Source: G963674835 sp963674835
Lineage (GTDB): Bacteria > Planctomycetota > Planctomycetia > Pirellulales > Thermoguttaceae
Length of the DNA: 64,000 nt
NCBI GenBank assembly: GCA_963674835.2
Contig: CAXXKC010000003.1
Location: 1,674,001-1,738,000 of the forward strand
Direction of reading: 5' to 3'
Shown here: positions 53,243 through 61,383 of the stretch, piece after piece
Layout: the number at the start of each line of letters is the position of its first letter
Numbering within the stretch: the first letter of the stretch is position 1
Position numbers and translations under genes: made by a program
The notes under the pieces: generated by a model
Told to the model about the DNA's origin: nothing
Database searches by the model: none
The model's input: only the letters and a program-made list of their open reading frames with translations

Positions 53243-53360
53243 TACTCATAAGTCCTTACACACTGCAATGTTGAATCACTTTCAACTCACTTGAGTTGTG
53301 AAACCAGTTCTAGTAACTACCCACGAACGCCTTCGGCGTTCGCTTGTTTGAGGCCTAGCG

Positions 53361-53813
53361 TCACCCCTCATGTGCGGCGCGGACAGCGACGTCGCATGCA
53401 GGGGTTTGTTCGACGCTTCTTGTTGGTATCTCATAGTCCCTGTACTGGGTGTTCCGCGGTGGGTGGAGCCTGGCGATCAGGAAGAACTCCAGTGCCGGCC
53501 CAAGGAAGTAGCACGTGTCGGGAAACGCGATCACATCAATCCACCGGCGCTGGATCCAGTCATCGTGCGACCAGATCCGGTCGTGGAAGCAACGCATGGC
53601 GACACCGACGTACTGCAGCGCCCCATTTCGGTCGAATAGGAGGTAGACACCTCGTTGGTCAAATATGCCGGTGGCACACTGGGCCCTGTACTGCTCTTGC
53701 GTCCAGTCACGGTCTGTAGCTGCCTGGATGCTCAACTTCGGAACGCCAGGACTCAGGAATGACTGGAACTCGGCGAGCGCCAGGTTGACGGCGGTCCATC
53801 TCATTTCCATCAT
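53361..53813 (-). CDS. GIY-YIG-like nuclease-domain protein
   Basis: The 150-residue protein has GVYLLFDRNGALQYVGVAMR, where GVY and YVG stand for GIY and YIG, followed by FHDRIWSHDD with the conserved Arg and ALEFFLIARLHPPRN with the conserved Glu and Asn. The catalytic set therefore looks complete. The start at 53813 has AGG five bases upstream. It lies beside the IS5 right end; it may be cargo of the older island. Confidence 0.72.
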   Translation of the reverse strand: MMEMRWTAVNLALAEFQSFLSPGVPKLSIQAATDRDWTQEQYRAQCATGIFDQRGVYLLFDRNGALQYVGVAMRCFHDRIWSHDDWIQRRWIDVIAFPDTCYFLGPALEFFLIARLHPPRNTQYRDYEIPTRSVEQTPACDVAVRAAHEG

Positions 53814-53995
53814 TCTTGCCTCGTCGAACGGCCGCAATCACCGGGCGGCGATGGGTGATCTTTCCATTTGAAACCCGCACACCAATCGCCGCTCAGCGTG
53901 CATCGCATGGTTAGCGGTCCTGGATGTCACGGGCGGCTATTGCCCGCCCTTTCTATTGTTCCCGGTCAACATTCATCGTCGGAACATCGTTTGGA

Positions 53996-54229
53996 TTATT
54001 CACTTATGGTGAACTCGTGCTTGCACTTGGGGCAGACACCTGCGTCACCGATCATGTCGGCCGTGGCGCCCCTTAGTGGTGCGCCACACTTAGGGCACTT
54101 TACTCTAAGTTTCTTTTCCGAAAGTGGCGGCCAGTTGAACGGCCGCTGGCATGCGGTGCATCTATGACTCTTGCTGATTAGCCCAATGAGAGCCAGTGCC
54201 GCAATTGCGAGTCCGACGATGATTTCCAC
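53996..54229 (-). CDS. Membrane-anchored zinc-ribbon protein, 77 residues
   Basis: The product starts with a membrane segment (IIVGLAIAALALIGLI) and then has CTAC, CPKC and CPKC, three CxxC pairs typical of small zinc ribbons. The GTG at 54229 has GGGG near it. No specific function known. Confidence 0.6.
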   Translation of the reverse strand: MEIIVGLAIAALALIGLISKSHRCTACQRPFNWPPLSEKKLRVKCPKCGAPLRGATADMIGDAGVCPKCKHEFTISE

Positions 54230-54668
54230 TGCCCCATCGGCGGGACTGCAGACATCACGGCTGCCCCCACGATGCGTCAGGCTGTCCAGATTGCCGCCAC
54301 TGTTCACCCCCCGTCCCGCACCCAGGGACGGTTTGCGTCAGTCTAGCCGCTGCCGCGGGTGTGGACAAGGATCGGCGCGTAAGACACCGCCCGCCGTCTC
54401 GTCGGAGCCGATACGCAGCCACAGTATCCCTCGTCTTGGGGCCATTCGTGTGCGCGGAGGCTGAACGCCAACGCTCATCGGTAGCGAGACTCCAAGTTCA
54501 AACGCGCCGCCGGCCTCGTGCGTTTCGGTCGCCCCCACCTCCGTCGCCGCGTCCTTCCGTGGCGACGATTCGGCTCTCTTATACGGATTCTAGATTGCTC
54601 CTGCGCGCATTCTATGGCGCCATCCCAGTTTACCCATCATACTATGGCGACTCGATCAGGAGGTTGCC
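54230..54668. other. Intergenic region before an IS630 remnant
   Basis: About 440 bases with no convincing gene. The last 20 bases provide an AGGAGG site for the IS630 remnant. Confidence 0.45.
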
Positions 54669-54960
54669 ATGTATGTTCGGGATCAACTGCCACTCACCAC
54701 GCTGAAAGCGATTGAGCGGAAAGAGAAGGATGCGACTCGTTCCAAACGTCTGCGGATTGTCATTCTCGCGATGGAGGGATGGACGGCCCCGGCAACCCGA
54801 CAACATCACCCTGGTCCAGCTGCCGCCGTACAGCCCCGAACTCAAACGAATTGGCAACTGGGGGAAGCCCCGCGCACAAAGCGTTGGAAGCTGCGGTCTT
54901 CCCCCTGAGAGAGGCGTGGCACGTGGCTTTCAGGCAATCGAATATGGCAGCCATGACCAG
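54669..54960 (+). pseudogene. Internally deleted IS630-family transposase
   Basis: The N-terminal piece MYVRDQLPLTTLKAIERKEK, then RSKRLRIVILAMEGWTAP is an IS630-type HTH start with AGGAGG upstream. In another frame after about 54797, DNITLVQLPPYSPELKRI matches the late part of IS630 transposases. Around 700 bases between the two are missing. Confidence 0.8.
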
Positions 54961-55128
54961 AAAACCCGCGTGGGCGCTAGACGCGGGGGCGGCGCGCGAC
55001 GTTAGAATGGCTGGACGAACGAGCCTAGATCGGCTTCAGGCTCACAGTATTTGGGAAATGTCAGTTGAGTCGTGATCGTTTGCTGCATCGGCATCAATAA
55101 CTCCCGCCCAGACCTCGCGAGATCACCA

Positions 55129-58100
55129 ATGAATCCCATGCCCTGCGTCGTCGCCGCGCTCATCGCTCTCGGCGCCGTATTTAGCTTCAATCGCGACTTG
55201 CCGGCGGCGGACTGGCCCAACTACCGTCACGATCTGGCGCGAAGCGGAGCGACAGAGGAGCCTCTCGCAACTCCATTGCATCGCCAATGGGTCCATCGAG
55301 CCGCCCACCCGCCTCGGCCTGCCTGGCCCGAGCCCGGACGAGAAGTCAACCGCCTGGCGTTTGACTACGCCTACGAGGTCACCGCCGCAGGTGGGCGGGT
55401 CTACTTCGGCTCGTCGGCGGATCACAAAGTCTACGCGATCGATCTGCAAAGCGGCCGCCCATTGTGGAGCTTCTTTACTGAAGGCCCCGTCCGGTTTGCG
55501 CCGGCCATCGAAGGCGGGCGCGTCTTCGTCGCTTCCGACGACGGTTGGCTTTACTGCCTTTCCGCCGACAACGGCGTGCTGCTTTGGCGATTCCACGGAG
55601 GGCCTCGGGACGAGCGCATGATCGGTAACCAGCAGATGATCTCGCGATGGCCGTTGCGAAGCGGCGTCGCCGTCGAGGATGGGACGGTCTACTTCTCCGC
55701 CGGCATGTGGCCCAGCGAAGGAGTCTATCTCTACGCGTTGGCGGCCGACGGGGGGAAGGTCCTCTGGAAGAATGAAACCAGCGGCGTCGAATACCTCGAT
55801 CAGCCGCATCCTCCTTCCGATTCTATGACCGGCGTGGCGCCTCAAGGATACGTGCTGGGCTCCCCCGATCAGCTCTTCCTGCCCACCGGACGCAACGTGC
55901 CTGCGGCGTATGATCGCAAAGGCGGAGAACTGCTCTACTACCATAGCCGACCGACGACCTGGGGCGACCGTTGGGGTGGATCGTGGAGCATGCTTGCCAG
56001 CGGTCTGCTGTTCAGTTGGCGCTGCGACGTCCTGCCCGACTGCAACGTCGAGCTGGGCGAGTGCATGCCCGACAAGGACGACGGCATCATCGCCTTCGAT
56101 GCGAAATCCGGGAGCGTCCGGCGCGACTTCCCCGGAAAACGTTGCGCCGTGGTCCATGGCGACACGATTTATTTGTCCGGCAGCGGCAAGATCGACGCCT
56201 GTGATCTTCAGTCCTGGACTCAGGGTAAGTCGCTTGCCGACGGGGCCAGGTGGTCTGCGACGCAGGGCCGAACCTATGCGATGATCCTGGCCGGCAACAC
56301 CCTGTTTGCCGGCGGTTATGACTCCGCGACCGCTTTCGCCGCCGACACGGGCAGGAAACTCTGGCACGATCATCTCGAATCACAGGCACGCGGCCTTGCC
56401 GCCGCCGGCGGAAGACTCCTGGTCAGCACGACCGCCGGCGAGATCATCTGTTACGGGCCCGAGCCGGTCGACAAGCCGGCCGTCGTACCCGTCGAGGCGG
56501 AATCTCCGGCGTTTGCCGGAGTGCCGGCCGACTCGCCCGCCGCAGCTGCGGCCCGGCGCGTCCTCCAACGCTCGGCAAAGAAGGCCGGCCACTGCCTTGT
56601 CTTGGGCGCGGGCGACGGACAGTTCCTCTATTGGCTCGCAAAACAGTCGGATCTGCAGATCTCCTGCGTGGAACCGGACGAGGCGAAGGTTGCCCGTGCC
56701 CGTCGCGTGCTGGACGAAGCGCGGCTCTACGGCGTGCGGATCGCCGTCCACCACGGATCCCTGCGCGACGTGGCCTACCCCGATTTCTTCGCGGACCTCA
56801 TCGTCGGCGGCGATGCCGGCGCGACCGACTGGGAGCAGGTGCCCGCCGGTGAACTCTATCGTGTCCTGCGCCCGTGCGGCGGAACCGCATATCTCGTCGC
56901 CGGAAACACTGCCGGTCAACCGCAGGCAATCGCCAAACGGTTCGAACAGGCAAGCGTGCCGCCCAGCCGGATCGCCGTGTCGGACGACGCGGTCGTGGTC
57001 GAGCGGGGTCCGCTGCCCGGAGCCGGCGATTGGACGCACCAGTACGCCAATGCCGCCAGGACGGGGACTTCCGCAGACCAGCGAGTCCGCCTGCCGCTGC
57101 GTCTGCTGTGGTTCGGCGAGCCGGGGCCGGAACGACTCATCGCCCGCCACTGGAAAGGCCCCGCCCCCTTGTCCGTCAATGGGCGGATGTTCGTCATCGG
57201 CCAGTACAGCCTGATGGCCGTCGATGCCTACAACGGCCGCGGCCTGTGGCGCCGCGAATTTCCCGAGGTGGCGCGGTTCCCGGCCACCCGCTCCGGCGGA
57301 AACGCCGCGGCCGACGACGACAGCGTCTACTTGGCCACCGACGACGCGTGCCTTCGGCTCGACGCCGCCACGGGCGAGACCCTCCAGACCTATCAAGTGC
57401 CGCGAGCTTCCTTCGGACTCCCGGGCGACGCATCGCGACCGGCCGCCTGGAGCGGCCTGGCCGTGGGCACCGAGGGCGTGCTCGGCAGCATTGGCAACAT
57501 CGAGCAGAGCAAGGGGCTCTTCCTGTTCAGCAAGGCAGGAGAGCTACTCTGGACGTACACGCCCGACGGGCTGATCGGCAGTCACGCCGTTTCCATGGAT
57601 GCCGGCAAGGTCTATCTGATCCAACAGGCCGCCCCCGACGCCGTCGCCCGGGCGAAGCGGCGAGGAGAGAATGCCCCGTCTGTGGCGAGGCTCGTGGCCC
57701 TGGACGCCGCCAACGGGAAGCCCCTCTGGCAAACCGAAGACGGCGTCGCCGGACGTACCGAACTCTGGTTGTCCGGCGGCGTCCTGCTGGCCACCGGCTC
57801 CAGCGGCATGAGCGGATACGAGGCATCCTCGGGCGACCTCCTGTACAGCCGGGGCGCCTCGATGCGGCGACTGCCCGTGATCGTCGGCAATACGATCTAC
57901 GGAGAGCCCGCCGCCTACGATCTGCAAACCGGCCAACCGAAGCACCGTCGCGATCCGCTCAGCACAGAGCAGGCCTTCTGGAATTTCTCCCGCTCCTACG
58001 GCTGTGGCTCCATCGCGGGCGCACCCAACCTGCTGCTGTTCCGCTCGGGTACGCTCGGTATGTACGACCTAGCCGGCGATACTGGAACACACAATTTCGG

Positions 58101-60123
58101 CGGTGTGCGGGCGGGCTGCCACATCAATGCCATCGCCGCCGCCGGGCTCGTATTGATGCCTCCCGGCGACGCAAGCTGCACCTGCTCGTACTGCTTCCAG
58201 ACCACCGTCGCCCTGGTACCCACTACCAGGCGGGAAAACTGGTCGGTCTTCTACGAGCGACTTCCCTCCGGACCGGTCCGGAGGGCGGCGCTGAATCTCG
58301 GCGCCCCGGGCGATCAGCGCGACGGGCAGGGCACCCTGTGGCTGGGCGAGCCACGGCCGCAAACGGTCAATCGCCGGCGCGACATCGCCGTACCCTTTCG
58401 GCTTGCCGGAGCAGAGGGTTTCGGACCCTACCACGCGAATGCCGATCGCGTCGAGATCGCCGGGACGGATCGGCCGTGGATCTACACCAGCGGCTGGAAA
58501 GGTCCCCTGCGCGCGGAGTTGGATCTGGAAATCCTGGATCGCGGGTTCACTTCCTGGCCCGTGAAGCAAGAGCCCGACGTTGACGGGCGGGACGTCGACC
58601 CATGCTGGGACCGGTACAAGGCCGTTGCGGTCGCCTCGGAAGACGCCTCGGTCACACTGCGCCACGACGACCGGAACCTGTATGTGGCGTATCGCCGTCC
58701 GGCGGTGAAGGATTCCGCGGGCGAAGCGGTTGCGTGGAACAAGTCCGCCACCGGCGGCGACTCGCCCGTCTGGAACGACGACTCCTTCGAACTGTTCCTT
58801 TGTGATGCGGCGGCAGGTCGCGGCGCACCCAGCCGCAAATATCTCCATCTGGGCATTTCCGCTTCCGGAGCGAAATACGATGCCTTGTGGACGTATGTCA
58901 CGCCCACCCTGCCCGACCGCGAGATCCCTCGAATCGAAGCCAAGATCGATGGGGAGGCCGACGATTGGTCCGGCAAGGGACTCCAGGTCGTTTCGCTGCC
59001 CGGCTCCGGCGGCGCGATGCGCCCGGCGAGCGACTTCGATCCGGTTGTCCGGGTCGGCTGGAACGAGGATGGCGTCGTCATGCTGATTCAGGTCCGGGAT
59101 AACGCCGTGCGCCCGGCCGCAGCCGATGCGCCCCTCGACAATGGCGACTCGGTCGAAGTCTGGCTGACGCCCCAGCGAGGATCCTCCGAAAGCTATCGAC
59201 TCGTCGTCGCAGCCCCGGCGGACAGCGGATCACCGGCCGTGCGAAGCGAGTTCCGCGACGCCCGGAAGGCTCTGGCCGGCGAGAAGCTCGGCGCCGAGAT
59301 CGCGGCCAAGCGGGCGCCGGACGGCTATCTCGTCGAGCTCTGCCTGCCGTGGAAGAATCTTAAAATGTCTCCGGCCGTCGGCACGGAGTTTGGTCTGCAA
59401 TTGCTGCTCAGCGACGACGACGGCAAAGGCGAGAAAAACCGTTTCCAGGCCTTCTGGCATCCGGCCGGCGACCCCGGCCGCGACCCGCTCGCCTGCCAGA
59501 CCCTGCGTCTGGCTGTTCAGCCCGGTGCGCCGATCAAGTTCACACGCAGCGCCAAACGCAATCGCAGTGGATTGCACACGGCGGTGCCGCCTTATCCGTT
59601 CCCGATAGCGATGCCTCCCCTAGGCGCTGAAGGTGAAGATACAGGCTACGCGGGCACCTGGTCCGGAAATGTCAAGGGCGACGATGCCGCGATCGTCGCC
59701 GAGCTGGCGATACCTTGGAAAACGCTTGCCGATGCCGGGCTCCACCGGGATCGACTGATGCTCAACGTGAGCCATCGGGGCACCTTGCGCGAGCCGCCCG
59801 TGTTGGGCCGAGAATTCGAGCGCCTGATCGTGGTGCCCCCGGCGCTGGCTGGCCCGAAAACCGTTTCGGTTCGCCTGCACTTCGCCGAGCTCGACGGCGC
59901 CAAGCCGGGCGAGCGCGTCTTTGACGTAACGCTTCAGAACCAGACCGTTCTGAAAGACTTCGACATCGCCGCGGCCGCCCAGGGCAGCCGCCGCGCCGTC
60001 GTCAAGCAGTTCGACGGCGTCATCGCCGCCAGGGCCGTAACCCTCCAACTGCTACCCAAATCGAAGCAACTCACCACCATGACCGCCCCGACCCTGTGCG
60101 GTATCGAAATCCTTCCTCCATAG
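55129..60123 (+). CDS. Giant secreted PQQ-propeller/methyltransferase-like/CBM9/malectin protein
   Basis: The 1664-residue protein begins with a signal segment (CVVAALIALGAVFSF). Residues 25-455 form a PQQ-type beta-propeller (VYAIDLQSGRPLWSF). Residues 470-610 resemble a SAM-dependent methyltransferase (CLVLGAGDGQFLYWLA). A second propeller follows (about 640-1060, LMAVDAYNGRGLWRREF), then two CBM9-like domains (about 1140-1260 and 1265-1470, with GDSVEVWLTPQ) and a third partial one (VAELAIPWKTLADAG). A malectin-like end (VRLHFAELDGAKPGERVFDV) closes it. Likely extracytoplasmic binding of carbohydrate; catalytic activity of the methyltransferase-like part in that place is doubtful. Confidence 0.85.
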   Translation: MNPMPCVVAALIALGAVFSFNRDLPAADWPNYRHDLARSGATEEPLATPLHRQWVHRAAHPPRPAWPEPGREVNRLAFDYAYEVTAAGGRVYFGSSADHKVYAIDLQSGRPLWSFFTEGPVRFAPAIEGGRVFVASDDGWLYCLSADNGVLLWRFHGGPRDERMIGNQQMISRWPLRSGVAVEDGTVYFSAGMWPSEGVYLYALAADGGKVLWKNETSGVEYLDQPHPPSDSMTGVAPQGYVLGSPDQLFLPTGRNVPAAYDRKGGELLYYHSRPTTWGDRWGGSWSMLASGLLFSWRCDVLPDCNVELGECMPDKDDGIIAFDAKSGSVRRDFPGKRCAVVHGDTIYLSGSGKIDACDLQSWTQGKSLADGARWSATQGRTYAMILAGNTLFAGGYDSATAFAADTGRKLWHDHLESQARGLAAAGGRLLVSTTAGEIICYGPEPVDKPAVVPVEAESPAFAGVPADSPAAAAARRVLQRSAKKAGHCLVLGAGDGQFLYWLAKQSDLQISCVEPDEAKVARARRVLDEARLYGVRIAVHHGSLRDVAYPDFFADLIVGGDAGATDWEQVPAGELYRVLRPCGGTAYLVAGNTAGQPQAIAKRFEQASVPPSRIAVSDDAVVVERGPLPGAGDWTHQYANAARTGTSADQRVRLPLRLLWFGEPGPERLIARHWKGPAPLSVNGRMFVIGQYSLMAVDAYNGRGLWRREFPEVARFPATRSGGNAAADDDSVYLATDDACLRLDAATGETLQTYQVPRASFGLPGDASRPAAWSGLAVGTEGVLGSIGNIEQSKGLFLFSKAGELLWTYTPDGLIGSHAVSMDAGKVYLIQQAAPDAVARAKRRGENAPSVARLVALDAANGKPLWQTEDGVAGRTELWLSGGVLLATGSSGMSGYEASSGDLLYSRGASMRRLPVIVGNTIYGEPAAYDLQTGQPKHRRDPLSTEQAFWNFSRSYGCGSIAGAPNLLLFRSGTLGMYDLAGDTGTHNFGGVRAGCHINAIAAAGLVLMPPGDASCTCSYCFQTTVALVPTTRRENWSVFYERLPSGPVRRAALNLGAPGDQRDGQGTLWLGEPRPQTVNRRRDIAVPFRLAGAEGFGPYHANADRVEIAGTDRPWIYTSGWKGPLRAELDLEILDRGFTSWPVKQEPDVDGRDVDPCWDRYKAVAVASEDASVTLRHDDRNLYVAYRRPAVKDSAGEAVAWNKSATGGDSPVWNDDSFELFLCDAAAGRGAPSRKYLHLGISASGAKYDALWTYVTPTLPDREIPRIEAKIDGEADDWSGKGLQVVSLPGSGGAMRPASDFDPVVRVGWNEDGVVMLIQVRDNAVRPAAADAPLDNGDSVEVWLTPQRGSSESYRLVVAAPADSGSPAVRSEFRDARKALAGEKLGAEIAAKRAPDGYLVELCLPWKNLKMSPAVGTEFGLQLLLSDDDGKGEKNRFQAFWHPAGDPGRDPLACQTLRLAVQPGAPIKFTRSAKRNRSGLHTAVPPYPFPIAMPPLGAEGEDTGYAGTWSGNVKGDDAAIVAELAIPWKTLADAGLHRDRLMLNVSHRGTLREPPVLGREFERLIVVPPALAGPKTVSVRLHFAELDGAKPGERVFDVTLQNQTVLKDFDIAAAAQGSRRAVVKQFDGVIAARAVTLQLLPKSKQLTTMTAPTLCGIEILPP

Positions 60124-60797
60124 CCCGTCCGCGACCGCAAGGTTGGCCGAGAGAGCGACGACTGTCTGGCGATACAAAATGTGGCTCCAGCGCAGCGAGC
60201 CCCACCAACCCCAATCTGGCCATATCTCTCAACCCTTGACTCTCAAGTCATTTACGAACACAAACGCGGCCAGGACGATCCGGTAGCGGCGCTGGAGCGT
60301 GTCGCGGCTCATGGCCGACAATCCTGAGATTGGTCAAACGGCTTTAACGCCCTTAGGTTTCGGTCAACCGCTTCAATGGGGCCGCAGCTTTTCAGCCGCG
60401 GAAATCCGCGTTTACGTTGTCTTGCCCTTTGTCTTGCTTACGGCTACCTGGTTTCTCCTTCCTCGGTAGGCGGTGTCATCGCCGTCCCGGCGGGGTCATG
60501 GCAGACGGCTCCAATCCGTCGATGATTCCGCCGGTCATCGATCATCATGCGATCATTGCCAACCGGAACTGGCGGAGGTGAACGGTATGAAATCACCGAT
60601 GCTTATCCGTTGTTCGATGAGAGTCCGACGAAACGGGCGAGATTGCAGGACGGTCGAGCCGAACGTCATGCTTCAGCCGCGCTGTTGCCGTCCGCGCTGA
60701 ATGCCAGGGAGTCAACCCTATAGGGGTGCGCGTTGTCCCCATTGCCACAAAGGTCTCCAGAAGCGGAGCACGAAACACCCATCTTGTTCACAAGAGC
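60124..60797. other. Intergenic region with a CRISPR-repeat-like sequence
   Basis: About 670 bases without a gene. At 60370-60405, a 36-base sequence begins GCTTCAATGGGGCCGC, has an imperfect stem, and ends GCGGAAAT, like a CRISPR repeat. Only one copy is seen, with no spacer or cas gene, so this is not called an array. Confidence 0.4.
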
Positions 60798-60986
60798 CTA
60801 CTCCTCGTCATCTTCGTCGTTGAGCCAGTCGACGATGCTGTCGAGTTCTTCATCGGTCACTTCCTCGTCGAAGAGAGTCGTCTCGGTCTTGGGTTGCTTC
60901 GCCGGCTCCTTCGGTTCCGCTGCCTTGTGTGGCTTCCCAGTCGAAGATCGAGGCTTTGTTGCACGCTTGGGCGATTTCTTTGGCAT
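60798..60986 (-). CDS. Small bipolar protein, basic N-half and acidic C-half
   Basis: The 62-residue product starts MPKKSPKRATKPRSSTGKPH and ends TDEELDSIVDWLNDEDDEE. AGGGGAAC lies upstream of the ATG. The pattern is typical of a disordered nucleic-acid-associated or chaperone-like tail. No family recognised. Confidence 0.55.
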   Translation of the reverse strand: MPKKSPKRATKPRSSTGKPHKAAEPKEPAKQPKTETTLFDEEVTDEELDSIVDWLNDEDDEE

Positions 60987-61383
60987 AGTTGTTCCCCTGT
61001 TTCCGAGTATGCCCCCACAGCTAAGACACGCCAACCGTGCCGCAGGATCATCGGATTGTTCCCAGACTGGGATCGGTTACACTTGACGCGCTCCACCATC
61101 CGATGTTGCGGACGACATGGAAATACGGATTGAACTTCATCCCGCTCGGGTAAGTGAGGTTTCTTTCACCGGCCTTGTATCGGCGGTGGAGATTCCAGTC
61201 TTGCTTGGAGATCAGATGGACCGGGTTGCCCGCGTAGGAGATGCCGCAGTCGAAGATGTTGATGAACGGCTGGAAGGCGTCAAAGGTATCCAGGGCAAGC
61301 TGGGAAGCGTCGTCGGAAACACGCCTAGGGCGGGCAGAAGAAAGATGGATACGACGGTTCGCAGAAGATTGTGGAACATGGAC
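60987..61383. other. Intergenic region downstream of the GH2 gene
   Basis: About 400 bases. A short + frame (61117-61428) overlaps the end of the GH2 gene and is not supported. Nothing else found. Confidence 0.4.

Larger units (their letters stand above)
50872..53313. mobile_element. IS5-family element, interrupted by another IS
   Basis: Inverted ends lie at 50876-50891 and 53294-53309 (AACTGGTTTCACAACT and its complement). Each is flanked by CTAG, which fits the YTAR target duplication of IS5-type elements. The transposase occupies the left part. The right end and transposase promoter region are separated from it by a 1.5-kb IS1380-like element. Confidence 0.85.

Noticed and set aside
60370..60405. 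CRISPR array
   Set aside because: Only one repeat-like sequence, with no spacers, second repeat or cas genes in the window.
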